NCBI RefSeq assembly: GCF_041146395.1
Contig: NC_090986.1
Coordinates: 40,212,001-40,276,000, forward strand
Length of the DNA stretch: 64,000 nucleotides
Reading direction: 5' to 3'
Origin: Eulemur rufifrons
Lineage: Eukaryota; Chordata; Mammalia; Primates; Lemuridae
Made by a program: the position numbers and the translations under genes. Shown here in pieces: positions 1 to 40,099 of this stretch. Below the pieces are notes generated by a model. It ran no database searches and was not told the DNA's origin. It was given only the letters and a program-made list of their open reading frames with translations. Within the stretch, counting starts at the first letter, position 1; each line of letters opens with the position of its first letter.

Positions 1-439
1 AAAAGCTGGACAAAATAAGTAAAACAATTGTTTGTATAGGCTATGGGCAGTGACCAGTAGTGAACATGTGTTATTTTCATATAAAAATATACACAAAAAA
101 CATATCTGCCATCTAGACATTTGTACACATGCGTGCGTACACATTTGGATTTGCCCTATTAATAGATTTGTGAGTACTTTAGAATTAATACATGTATATG
201 GGGTATCCATTTGCTTGCTGATTTCAATTTTGAGTAACCTTATTGCTTTTTCCCTAAAAGTAATATAGGCATAATTAATCTTACTGTATGTTTTGTGTCT
301 GGTTTGGTTTTGTTCTTTACATTTCTTTTACACAATATCTTTAAAGTACATAATACTTTTGAGTATGCCTAATATTTTTTGTGAGGGAAGTTCCTTTCAG
401 CGCACAAGCTGATAAACTTGCTTTCAATTTCTGTCTTAG

Positions 440-28479
<28,040 letters not shown>

Positions 28480-29185
28480 AACACTCGGATCCTTTGTCTA
28501 CAGAGAGAAAAGTTGCCTTCATCCCCTAAGAGGATGCGGTGAAGTTTAAACTCTGCTCAGGATAGTACGGGACCATTTTTACATCCATGAAAATGAACCA
28601 TTCACAGTGCAAGAAGGATGCCAAATACCATGTACATAATTCTTGCTATGGAAAGTTTCCCCATTACTTTGGTTTATCTTCTTTTCAACCAAGACATCAA
28701 ACTTGTGAGGTGTTTGCATGTGGCCATTACCGTCATTGGCCTGTGAAACATTGGACATTTATAGATAATTGATATTAAAAAAATCACCATGCTCATGGAC
28801 TAAGAATGATGCTGGCTTTCAAGCAAAAAGAAAAATAATCATTGTTTATTGTATACTGCCTTTTTGTAATCCTGTACAATTGCATCACGGATGGGGATAA
28901 AAAGAGGAATATTCTGGTTTATTTCCTAGACTGTTATTTAAAAAAACAAAAATTGTGTTAGGACAGCATATAAATGTAATAAGTATCACACTGTATATAA
29001 AGATATCAATGTTTGTCCTGTATAAGAATTACTAAATTACAAATGCAGTTTCATTTAAACTTCTAGGTTAAGTTTGAGCCTGAAATTTTAATGAAGTGCA
29101 ATACTGAGTGTGCCTCATTATCTTGCAGCTGTAAACATATTGGAATGTACATGTCAATAAAACCACTGTACATTTTTATACAGTG
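28480..29185 (+). other. MYCBP2: MYCBP2 3' UTR
   Basis: About 700 bases from the stop to just past the AATAAA at 29156-29161. It includes two perfect Pumilio-type octamers, TGTACATA (28631-28638) and TGTATATA (28992-28999). The 3' limit is inferred from the signal, not from a transcript. Confidence 0.75.
29156..29161 (+). terminator. MYCBP2: MYCBP2 poly(A) signal AATAAA
   Basis: A canonical hexamer about 680 bases after the stop. The T/G-rich sequence TTGTGTAAGGTGTTGTCTG follows at about 29200-29218. Cleavage is expected near 29175-29190. Confidence 0.75.
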
Positions 29186-29929
29186 ATAAAGTCTACCACT
29201 TGTGTAAGGTGTTGTCTGAGAAACAAAATTTAAATACCTTTAAGGTCGAAAAGTCCATCCAATTTTCCTTGGAAAGAAATTTACTAACACCGCACAATCA
29301 TAATTTCATAACTGTTAGGGAAAATAAGAGCAGTAATGAAACACAATGTTGGAATTTTAACTAACCACTGGGTAGGAGATCATGTATATACACATATATA
29401 TATTCATAAGCAGACATACACTAAAAACAGAAGGTAACATTTAGGAAATTAATCAACTTCTATCTTAACCAGAAGCTTTTTGATCTTTTATAAAGTAATA
29501 AAATTACTAGTCTTAATTTTCTATAGACAACAGTGTATTAAGGCATATCTTTTTTTGCACTTGAGTCATGAAATTGCCAAATTGTCGATTTACAGCTCAT
29601 CATACACCAGATTATATTTATTTCATAAGACTAAAAAAAGTTTTGATCCACTTTATTCTAAATTTCCACTGTTGGAAATATTGAAATTAATTTGTCAATA
29701 TAGAAATCATTAACAAATTTAATGACATTTGTGTTTAGCATTTGTGAGAAATTTAAAACAATCTTTGCTTTGAAGGAATTTAAAATATAAAGAAAAGATC
29801 AGATCTAAGCATAGATAGATAGTTTACAGAATGTTCTAATAAGTTTCATAATACATCCAAGGCAAATGTTTCAGGATTTAGGAAAAATTGTTACTGGCTT
29901 TTTGTTTTGTTATTGTTTGGAGGAGTATA

Positions 29930-30110
29930 GCTAAGAGGGCATTTAAGCTGTAGTTTGAAGAGTAGTAAGTAGCATTTCAAGCAGCAGAGATGTGGAGAAA
30001 GGCATGAGAAAAAAAGTACCTAAATAGAAAGATCCAGGATGTGATCACAGAATAGTGAGTAGTCTGAGTGTTCAGGCTCAAGGTTGACTTAAAATGTTTC
30101 TGGAAAACAC
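29930..30110 (-). mobile_element. L2-like remnant
   Basis: Contains an antisense L2-like order: AGCTGTAGTTTGAAGAGTAG, then GATGTGGAGAAAGGCATGAG. Strongly diverged, limits approximate. Confidence 0.4.
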
Positions 30111-30839
30111 ACAAAGTAGGTATAGAGACTAAAGCTGTTCCTAGATGAACCCCCAAGAAAACTGGAGGGGAGAATGCAATGAGGCCATTATTAATATATT
30201 TGACTTAAACTCACAGGCCACAGGAATGAAACTAACCCTGAGAATGCCAAGTAGATAAGAGACTTCATGGACACTTAAGAACTAGAAAGGATACCATGTT
30301 GTATCCATTAACTCTGCTGGTGAATTGATCAGCTACTGTTTGTAAATTATAATGGGAAAGAAAGGAAACTATTGAGATGGCTGGGCTAGAATGAGTCATC
30401 TCAAGTTATGAAAGGGGTAAAAGCAACAAAGCCCTACAATGTTATACTCACAATGACTTTAACTTCATTTATGAGGAAGTCATTTTTAACCAAGATTCCT
30501 GGCATTTCAAAACCAGAGACTTCAAACATTTTAGGAATAAATTATGACAAAACACAGAAAAAGGTGGCTTTGGTAGACATTTGGCTCAAACATCCTGTGC
30601 ACAAAGACCATCCTTCAAATGCTGTGTGTAATATACTTGGGCAGGAAACAGAAATGCAGAATCACAGTAGTAGGTGTCAGTGAATCTTTCTGGAAAGAAG
30701 CTCTCTCCCTATATATTTTCAGGCCTAGGAAAAGCCATTTATCTTAAACAGTTTTCTGGCTAGATTGTTTAGGCCTAAAATCTCCCTATTCTATCAATAA
30801 GCTTATGTGATTGAAATATATGGAGTGTCAACTTAAGAA

Positions 30840-31880
30840 TCACGAGGTCTTCATAAATTTGGAAAGGAGACTTTATTTCTTATAAAGGGTTACAACCTGT
30901 AGGCTGGGAAGTGGGCCTTGGGCCAAAACCAGAGGCAAGCACTTCGAGGGAGCAGAGGGTAGAACAGGGATTTATGCTGAACAGGTTGACCAAGTATACA
31001 TATTCAACAGGTTATAGGAGGAGCTATGAATTTTCACGAAGCGGGAATGCATGCATGGGTGGTAAGCAAACATGCATGTCATATGTGTCACATGTTTACT
31101 CTGGGGTGGAGACTTAACATTTAAATGTATTACAGTTAGGCCCCATGTATGAAAAGTTTAAGCAAAGACACAAAGGCATTCAAGTGGGCAGCTTTTGTAA
31201 ATTGACCAGAACCAGTTCATGGTCATTGTTCTCGTAGGAGAAACGATTACTGAAACCAGTCTCTTGTCCAGTCAAAGCTGTAGTTATGGCCCTTGGAACA
31301 GGGCGGGGGTGTCAGTCAGTGCCTGGCAGTGGATGACCTACAATTCTTTTTTGTTTTGTTTTTTTTTTTCATTTTTTTTAGATAAGAGAACTCTTAAAAA
31401 TGCAATCGTTTTAATATTGCTTATCTTAAGGCCAGTGCTTGTTTAGCTGCTAGAGAAAGAGAAAAACCTTGCAGCAGTTTGAACATAATTTATTCTTTAA
31501 GGGTAAGTGTACATAACCCTTACCTGGCATGGCCTTAGGTCTTGTTTATAATTTGATCTCTTACTCTGTCAGTTTTATGATCTCTATTTTAACATTAATG
31601 CGGGTCTGCTGTGTCTAAACCACAAAAGGGAGGGGGGTATAATGAGATATGTCCATCCTCCTATCCCGTCATGGCCAGGAACTCACCTTTTAAGGTTTCT
31701 CTGGGGTTCCCTTGGCCAAGAGGGGGTTCTGTTCAGTCGGTTGTGGGGGCTTAAGATTTTATTTTTTGTTCTCAGCAGTACTCTCTATTCATTTTTCATT
31801 TACGTTGTTTAATTATTTGCCTTCTTTTTCCGATTTTCAGCCCCAGAATCTTCCCCTGCCCACTTTGTCACCATAATCCA
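30840..31880 (-). mobile_element. Probable LTR-retrotransposon (old ERV) remnant
   Basis: The sequence GACTTTATTTCTTATAAAGG (AATAAA on the minus strand) and later GGGAGGGGGGTATAATGAGA and GTTCCCTTGGCCAAGAGG resemble old ERV LTR and internal sequence as I remember it. It is non-coding and broken by many stops. The family is not assigned, and two separate elements are possible. Confidence 0.4.
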
Positions 31881-32825
31881 CCCATACATAGTCACGTTTC
31901 TGGCTGTGGCTGTATGATAGAACATTGCAGCTCGTTTTCCTGAAAACTGCCAATTGTACATAAACAGTCCTGAGATCAAAACCAGAGGACTTCTAATGGT
32001 AGAAAAATTAGGTCTTAAGAAAACAAATGTCCCTTTGTTTTGCCTACTTGTAAGTAAATGTGAAAATTAAAAAAATATCTTGCAGAACCTCCTATGATAG
32101 AGAGTATTACCTAAGATACGTACATAAATGAAAAATGTATGGGGGATACTGTCATAGAAGATCTGCAGCTCTTGCCTCCCCAAGGCCTGTTTCATAAAAG
32201 AGAAAATTTAATGGTTTCTGCCTAAAGAGACAAAAGCCCATTTCAAAGTCAAGGATTTTTTTTTTTTTTTTTTTTTGCTTAAAAAGAAAATGAAGGAAAA
32301 AATATAAGTGAAAAGGGGATATTACTATCGGACCATGGTCCCCACTATCTTAGATTAGCACATGGAGACTCCAACCAAAACGTTTCGGGGATAGTTCAAC
32401 TTTTCAACATCAGCTCTTGGAAATCATTAAAAAGTAAACTGCAAAAATAAAGTATGTTTACTAAGAACAGTATCTACTTAAGTATTATCTAAGGCTTCCA
32501 ACAGGTATTCACAGCCATGGTACAATGTGAAAATAGGAGCTGTTTCTCAGATTCATAAAAGAATCTCAAAACTTTGAAAATAGTAACAAGCTCTCAGGTT
32601 GCAACATAACGTGATCTCTAATAAATAGCAGTTTTATCATTCTTTGATGCCTATAAAGAGTCAAAAATAAAATATCTTGGCTATGCAATGAAAACAAACA
32701 AAAAAAAACCAGAGTTCAATTCTTGCCCCTGCTTTTTTTTTTTTTTAGGCTGTGTGAGCTTGAGTCAGCTACTACTTTTTTACTCTCAATTTCTTAAAAA
32801 TAATACCAAATCTAAATTAGCTTAG

Positions 32826-33223
<398 letters not shown>

Positions 33224-33284
33224 CAAAAGAGAAGAGTAAAGGAGAGAAGAACATTTACACAACACCTCCTAACCACCAGACACT

Positions 33285-33385
33285 GAATTAGGCATTTTAT
33301 TTAATCCTAGCAACTCCGGGAGTAAAGTATTATTAAGCTCATTTTAGCTGTTTGCAGAAGTTAAATTGTTTGCACTAGGTTCCAG
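33285..33385 (-). mobile_element. MIR-like remnant
   Basis: The order TTAATCCTAGCAACTCCGGG then AAGTTAAATTGTTTGCACTA matches an antisense MIR. Confidence 0.5.
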
Positions 33386-33513
33386 CTATATTTGGCTGAA
33401 AAAAAAAACCCTGAGATGTGAATCCAGAACTTTGTCTGTTGGGGGCAATGCCTGTGACACATGCTATCCTATTACGTTATGATGGTTTTGTGAAAAGAAG
33501 TACTAAGAAATAC

Positions 33514-33716
33514 AAGTTGGGTATCCTTTATCCAAAATGCTTGGACCTAGAAGAGTTTTGGATTTTGGCTTTTTCAGATTTTGGAATATTTGCGTTACCA
33601 GATGAGCATCCCAAGTCTGAAATCCAAAATGCTCCAGTGAGCATTTCCTTTGGGCATCATGTCAGTGCTCAAAAGGTTTCAGATTTTGGATTTTTGAATT
33701 TGGGATGCTCAGCCGT
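33514..33716 (+). mobile_element. MER2/Tigger-like DNA transposon remnant
   Basis: Begins TTGGGTATCCTTTATCCAAA and ends TTTGAATTTGGGATGCTCAG, with an internal AGTGAGCATTTCCTTTGGGC. Same family as 3528-3762, in the opposite orientation. No transposase frame is present. Confidence 0.65.
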
Positions 33717-33764
33717 TATTAACTGGACACTTGTAATATTGGCAAGGTTGCAAAAGGGATAAGA

Positions 33765-34257
33765 CACTATTTGCCTCCAGGAGTGGTCAGTGTAGTTGGG
33801 AGGTGTCTCCACCCTGGAGAAGGCAGCTCAGACGTGCCTTCAAGGGAGACCCCTCCTGAAGGAGTCCAGATAGCTGACAGCCTCCAGCTGTAGATCCTGC
33901 AGGATCCAGCCCAGCATTTAATCCAAAGCCACACTCTTCCAGGGCAGCCCTCTGCAGAGCACAGCTGGGGTTCTAGCGCCTGGCCATTTCCACAGAAGCA
34001 AGCATTCCTTTATGGGCAATCTTCGCACCAGAACTCAGGCTGGCCATGACCTCCTCAGAGCTGCACTACAGTCCAGACTTTCCTGCCCAGTCTTTCTCCA
34101 TCTTCTTTCCTAGATGGCAAATGCATCACAGTCCAACAGCTTTCCCGGCCCACTGCTGCTCCCTCACCCCTTCATGTTTTGTAGGCATTACCCCCAACAG
34201 ATTTTCTGCACTTCTAACTTGATCTTGGCATCTGCTTCCTAGAGTACCTGACACAGG
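33765..34257 (+). mobile_element. Old LTR remnant (ERVL-like)
   Basis: G/C-richer block ending ATTACCCCCAACAGATTTTC then GGCATCTGCTTCCTAGAGTA and CCTGACACAGG, the characteristic 3' end of ERVL-type LTRs as I recall them. The usual AATAAA there is mutated to AACAGA. The 5' limit is uncertain. Confidence 0.55.
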
Positions 34258-34352
34258 AAAATAACGCATTGTGAATGACTTATTTATCATTACATCATTT
34301 CCCAAATGTCTTACGGTGGCTTAGGAAAAAAATAGCTAGACTATAAAAAAGT

Positions 34353-34697
34353 GGCCGGCGAGCTGTCTCACGCCTGTAATCCTAGCACTCTGGAAGGCTG
34401 AGGTGGGCGGATTGTTTGAGCTCAGGAGTTCAAGACCAGCCTGAGCAAGAGCGAGACCCAATCTCTACTAAAAAAAATAGAAAGAAATTATATGGACAGC
34501 TAAAAATATATATATAGAAAAAATTAGCCGGGCATGGTGGTGCATGCCTGTAGTCCTAGCTACTCGAGAGGCTGAGGCAGGAGGATCGCTTGAGCCCAGG
34601 AGTTTGAGGTTGCTGTGAGCTAGGCTGACACCACGGCACTCTAGCCCGGGCAACAGAGTGAGACTCTGTCTCAAAAAAAAAAAAAAAAAAAAAAAAA
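34353..34697 (+). mobile_element. Strepsirrhine-type Alu, second variant
   Basis: Full length with the same linker but with GAGGCAGGAGGATCGCTTGA and GAGCCCAGG in the right arm, where the other four copies have GAGACAG or GAAACAG and GAGCTCAGG. The start is mutated (GGCCGGCGAGCTGTCTCACG). No clear target duplication is seen. Confidence 0.95.
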
Positions 34698-34914
34698 GAT
34701 ATACAGTGGAGGAAGTTACAGTGGAGAATAATTATGAAAGAAAATAAAAGCCAAAGTTAAAGCTAAGTGTCCAGTAAGTAACTTTACAATCTTACATAGT
34801 TGCTAAGGAATAGGCCAGCAACTTCATAGTAAGTTTCTTAGCTAACCAAGTAAGGCAAGAAACATGTTCAGTTACAACTTAGACAATGTTCATTTCCTCA
34901 AACAAAAAAAAAAT

Positions 34915-35200
34915 TTCAGATAGAGTCTTGAAGGATAGATAAGATTTGACAAGAAAAAGTGGGCGAGAGCATTCCAGGGAGAGAATATGGTAAGCACTGA
35001 GGCATTGATGTGTTCCTTAGAAGCATTAAGTAAGCCGTTTTGCTTCATTACTTCATGTAATAAATATTTGAGCACCTGGTCTAGAGCCACATTTGACAGT
35101 ACACTCGTTCGCAGTTGCTTAGTAACCATGACTTCCACATAGAAGGCATCTGATGTATGAACTGTATGAGTTAGTAAGGCCATGCCAGGTGGTAGGATGA
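34915..35200 (-). mobile_element. L2-like remnant
   Basis: AGATAGAGTCTTGAAGGATA and GAGCATTCCAGGGAGAGAAT follow the antisense L2 order. The limits are approximate. Confidence 0.45.
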
Positions 35201-35340
35201 GACATTCACAGAACACAAATACAGAAACATGTATTAATGAACACTACAATGTTTTTACGAACCATGATCAAGGTTTCAGTCATCAGAGAAAACATTCATT
35301 AAGGGCTTAACAGTGGCCCAATACTATGCTAATGCATGGG

Positions 35341-35820
35341 TGTGGCAGGCAGAATAAGGGATCCCCAAATCTGTCCACATCTTAATCCCCAGGATGTACG
35401 AAGATGTTGTCTTACATGGCGAGAGGGTCTTTGCAGATGTGATTAAGGGTACAGACCTGGAGATGGGGAGACTATACTGGATGAAGCCACTGGATCCAAC
35501 GTAACCACAGGGGTCCTAAGATGGGAAAGAGGGTCAAGAGTCAGGAGACGCGACTCCAGAAGCAGAGGCCAAAACCAGAGATTTGAAGACGCTACACCAT
35601 TAGCTTTGAGTATGGAGGAAGGGGCCAGGTACAAAGAATGCAGGCAGCCTCGGGCACAGGTCCTCCCCGAGAGCATTCAGAAGGAATGCAGCTCTCCCGA
35701 CACCTGGATCTTAGCTCATTTCGAATTCTCATCTTCACAACTGCATAATAATAAATTTGGGTTGTTTTAAGCCCCCAAGTCTGTGGTAATTAGTTACAGC
35801 AGCAGTAGGAAAGGAATCCA
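35341..35820 (+). mobile_element. MaLR-type solo LTR (MLT1-like)
   Basis: About 480 bases starting TGTGGCAGGCAGAATAAGGG and ending GTTACAGCAGCAGTAGGAAA. The middle contains TTTGCAGATGTGATTAAGGG, and an AATAAA lies before GTTGTTTTAAGCC, as in MaLR LTRs. No internal retroviral genes flank it. Confidence 0.85.
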
Positions 35821-35834
35821 GTGGGCTTTGCGTG

Positions 35835-35915
35835 CATTATCCCATTATCATCTTCCACAAACCTGTGCAGCACTGGTGTCCTTTTACAGAGGAGGCAACT
35901 GAGTCTCACAGAGAA
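35835..35915 (-). mobile_element. MIR-like remnant
   Basis: CATTATCCCATTATCATCTT then TTTTACAGAGGAGGCAACTG is the antisense MIR order. Confidence 0.55.
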
Positions 35916-36400
35916 AAAGAATGGAAAATGCCTCAATTTTTATATTGATTACACACGGAGAGGATAATATTTTGGATATACTGGGTTAAATACATTCTTA
36001 AAATTCATTTCACCTGTTCCTTTTTATTTTTTTTCAAATGCAGCTTCTAGAAAATTTGAAATTACATATGTGGCTTGCATATACCAGTAATGAACAGTGC
36101 TGGCCTGGAATCTCATTCTCAACAGTTTGGTTTGATCATCTATCGTTGGATGTTTGTGAGCAAGAGACACGCCCTGATGTGTGCTTTAGGAAGGTGACAC
36201 AAGGAAGCAGGTCAGAAGGCAGCTTGAAAGACACCCGTTCCGGAAAAGACCAGGGATGCTGTGCGTGTGGTCTGGGGAGGAGTTGATGAAGGTTTTTATC
36301 AGCATCATGAAACACACTTCTTTCCTTTGAGGAGCTTACAATCTAATTGTAGATAGGATTAGCACACAAAGAGGTGGCTTACAATGAAAATGGTTTAGTT

Positions 36401-36510
36401 GCCTGGTGCAGTGGTGCTGAGGCAGGAGGCTCCCTTGAGCCCAGGAGTTCAAGACCAGCCTGGGCAACACAGTGAGACCCCGGCTCTAAAAAAAGAAAAA
36501 AAAAAAAAAA
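36401..36510 (+). mobile_element. Alu-monomer remnant with internal 5' deletion
   Basis: Starts GCCTGGTGCAGTGGTGCTGA, skipping the usual segment between the promoter region and GAGGCAGGAGG, and ends in an A-rich tail. The direct repeat GGTTTAGTT flanks it at 36392-36400 and 36512-36520. Confidence 0.85.
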
Positions 36511-36529
36511 GGGTTTAGTTAAGCTGACT

Positions 36530-36803
36530 CGCCAGAGCACATATTGTATGATTCCATTTACACAAAGTTCTAAAAACAGGCAAAAGCAAAATCTATGGCA
36601 CTGGAATTCGGAATGGTGGTTACCTTTGAGAGGGCACCGACTGGGAGGCTGCGTGGCGGAGCAGTGGGATGCCGGAAGGTTTGAAATCTTGATCAGGCTG
36701 GTGGTTACACAGGCACATACAGGGTAGAAATTCATAACACTGTGCACTTAAGATCTGTGTACTTCATCATTTATAAATTACACTTCAGTAAAAAGAAAAA
36801 AAA
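36530..36803 (+). mobile_element. L1M-type 3' end
   Basis: Sense L1 3' UTR order: CACATATTGTATGATTCCAT, then GAATGGTGGTTACCTTTGAG, ACTGTGCACTTAAGATCTGT and a short A tail. Confidence 0.8.
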
Positions 36804-36999
36804 AAGTCATAGAAGATGAGTTGGATAAAGAACAGGTTACACATAAGCTTAAGTTCCAGGCCTAAGAATTTGCCTTCAACCTTGCAAACAGGGAAACACT
36901 GAATGCTTTTGAGCAAGGGGACAGTTGCAGTCAGTGCTTTATGAGGACGAGCTGGAAAGCACCGACCAGCCTTCCACGTCCATTCACGTACATCAGTCG

Positions 37000-38400
37000 C
37001 TACCCTCTCTCAATTACTGAAGAGGGAACAAATGACTCGGTGTCTGGCCATGCATAAAGGTAGTATCAACACGAAAGCTTTGATTTAATGGAGCACAGCA
37101 TGTAGTACCAGAATGCTGAGTTCCTGGAAAGAGAAGAAATATGTCCCCAGGGCCTAGAAAGGGGGTTTGGCAGGAGACTCACTGGTCTGATACCACAGTT
37201 GAGAGACCTCATGCAGAGGCCCGGAAGAGAAGGGGTCCCGTAATTCTCAAGTGCACCAATGGAAAAATGGGTCCAATAATGGTGTACCACTGCACACAGC
37301 ATGCATGAAAAGGTGATGTGGATATTTTAATGCAAAGAAGTACAATCTCACAGTTATATCCAAGACATGATAGGAAAGAACCAAGAATTAAAATGCAGCA
37401 ATTAGAAAGTAAATTTTGTCTCAAAGAGTCATTTATCAGAGAAACAGAAGGGGACGCACAGAACATAATGCTGCAAACATGCATGGTATTTCATTCCTAA
37501 ATGTACTCATGGAGGATGTCCACAAAAAACAAGAACATCTGATGGACTTGCAGAAGAAGGTATTAACATTGGGGTCAATTAAAGAGCTCTGTGAAAATGT
37601 CTACCTGGAAAGAACAGCTGCAGTTGAAGCTGAAGATGTCCATGCCTTTTAGTAAGTAAACTGTGTGCACACAGACATCCTATACCTGGGCGCAACTTGG
37701 GGCCTGAGGGCAAGGAACCAAATCTCTGCTGCTGTGGAATTATCCAGGGGACTGTTGAAAAACAGGCAGCTAAAGAGGGCTTTGCTCTCCTGGATTCAAT
37801 TTTAACCAACATGGATGGAACTGATTGGCAAAGTGGACGTGACAGGAGCTGAGGTCCCTTAAACCTACATATTGTATAGGAAAAATGCAACATGTTTAGA
37901 AGGGGCACGGCTTAACATCATTTAAAGGCAAAGTAAAGGCCACGAGCAAAAATAACAAAGAAATATATTTTGGCTACACCTGCAAAAGAATATTCCAATA
38001 AATCCCTGTGTTTGGCAGCAGAACAAACATCCTTGGCAGTTAGTGAACACATCACTGGGGCAATTCAAATAGAGACTGGGCTGATGGACATCTGTCAGGG
38101 ACACTGTGTTATGATGGCAGAATAATCACAGGGAGCATGAGGGCAATCTGGAATCTAACAGAATCTTTTTCTATCTGCAAGACTAAAAAGAGAACCATTT
38201 GCAGCTAGTGTGATGCCTCTTGTAATGCATGCCAGGCCCAGAAAAAAGTCAAGAGTGTTTCAGTGCTTGCCTGGGTTCTTGCTTTTCAAGGCACTAAGCC
38301 AAAGTCCTGGTAAGAAGAGCACTTTCCACATACTATGTTAGTGCCCCTTTGGTAAGACGTTTCTGCTGCTTAGGCCAACGAGAGAAAACATCACAGCTCT
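37000..38400. other. Unassigned intergenic block
   Basis: This stretch is less A/T-rich than its surroundings and I cannot place it in a repeat family. A 78-codon open frame at 37416-37652 encodes a charged stretch (EDVHKKQEHLMDLQKKV) with no domain I know, and frames with scattered stops continue to about 38400. An old LINE/ERV body or a retrocopy are possible. I see no splice structure or promoter. Confidence 0.4.
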
Positions 38401-38411
38401 TGCTGCTGAGA

Positions 38412-38465
38412 AGGCAACAGAGTGAGACTCTGTCTCAAAAAAAACCAAACAAACAACAACAAAAA
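38412..38465 (+). mobile_element. Alu 3'-end fragment
   Basis: Only the last bases of an Alu are present: GGCAACAGAGTGAGACTCTG, then TCTCAAAAAAAACC and an A-rich tail. Confidence 0.7.
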
Positions 38466-38639
38466 GATTCTTCCCTCTGTGACACCTAACTACCCACCTA
38501 TTCCTCATGACAGGTTTTTTCAGTCACAGTATGGCTTAAGTCTAGGCAGATAGGGATGTTCAACCTGTATTTCTTTTAGAATTTTTACATTTATTTTCAT
38601 AGGTTAAAAATGGGGCTATAGTTTTCTTTCCTTTTCCAT

Positions 38640-39370
38640 ATTTGATTTGGGAATCACAATTATACTACTTTCAAAAAATGACCTGGGGTGCTTTATGTCT
38701 TCATCTTTTTTCTCAATTTGGATAAGAAAGTTTTCACTTTTAGAAGTCTGACAGGGCTCACCTGTAATTCCATGAGGGCCTACAGGTATTTGGGAGGAAA
38801 GGGCTTTGATAACAAATGGCATTCTTAGCTTTCCTTTCATTATTCATTTCTAACATTTGCATTGTGGTTCACAAACGCAGTCTGTATGATGCTAAACCTT
38901 TGGAATTTACTTTAAGTTTCCTTTGTGGCCTAATATATGATCTATTTTTTAAAAGTGTTTTGTTTCTCTACAATGACTGTGTTTGCAGCATAAAATTCTA
39001 TCTATCTAAGAGATTAAAATTATTAATTGTATTGTTTGGATCTACAATGACTACTTATATTTTGCCTGCATGGTCTTTCAGTTTCTGAAAGGGATGGTTG
39101 AAAATCTTCAACCACAGTTGTTCTACCTTTTTCTTCCTGCAGTTCCATCAGTTGTTGCTTTATGCATTTCACCCATTGTGAGGCACATATATACTTACGA
39201 TGATGCTATCTTCTTGCTCTGTTATTTCTTTTATCAGTACTTTTATTAATGCATCTTTTCTCTTATAATATTAATATTTGGATTGAGTTCCATTTCATCA
39301 GAAATTAAAATTATCACTGCAGCTTTCTGTTAGTTCACTTATTTTCAATCATATATATTTACCATATAGT
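38640..39370 (-). mobile_element. L1 fragment, antisense
   Basis: Reverse-complement L1 ORF2 landmarks: TTTGTGGCCTAATATATGAT, GCATGGTCTTTCAGTTTCTG. Diverged and non-coding. Confidence 0.65.
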
Positions 39371-39527
39371 TATACATATTTTAAATCATGCATGTATGTA
39401 ACATTTATTAAAAATGATGGTTAAAATTAGATATGTAAAAAATTACAAATGGAATTTTTAATAACTGATATAAATTCTAGAGAGTCAAAGAGGAAAACAT
39501 CAAGTCAAAAGATAATAGGTAATATAT

Positions 39528-39812
39528 GGCTGGGCACAAAGCTCACACCTATAATCTGAACAATTTAGGAGGCCAAGGTGGGAGGATTGCTTGATGCCAG
39601 GAGTTCAAGACCAAGCCTGGGCAACATAGTGAAACCTTGTCTCTACAAAAAAAAAAAAAAAAATTAGCTAGGCATGGTGTTGCATGACTGTAGTCCTAGC
39701 TACCCTGGAGGCTGAGTCAGGAAGATGACTTGAGCCCAGGGGTTGGAGGTTACAGTGAGCTATGCCACTGCATTCCAGTGATAGAGTGAGACCCTGTCTC
39801 CAACAAAGAAAT
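39528..39812 (+). mobile_element. AluJ-type SINE
   Basis: Dimeric and diverged (GGCTGGGCACAAAGCTCACA), with middle A-run and ACATAGTGAAACCTTGTCTC. It lacks the strepsirrhine linker. GTAATATA occurs on both sides and may be the target duplication. Confidence 0.9.
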
Positions 39813-40099
39813 AAATATGTAATATAGCAAAGGGAGAAAAAGAGAAAAAAATATGAAAGGGCAGTAAGAGACATTGAGAGTATACTGATAGGAGTATTAG
39901 GTCCTTAAGACCAAAATAGAAGGATTGGTGGGAAAAGACTGTCTGAAGAGATAGTTACTTGGGTTTTAATGCTCTGTAGGGACAGAAAATGAGTTTTCAA
40001 GAGAAGCTGTAATTGAGATGCCTGCATAAAGCAGAAATTTTGAAGAGGTTAATCCTCTTCAAGGAATGGCTGGTCCAGGGCACAGGAAAACCAACGGTA

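Noticed and set aside
37416..37652. Small protein gene
   Set aside because: Short, with no recognised domain, promoter or splice structure; kept only as part of an unassigned block.
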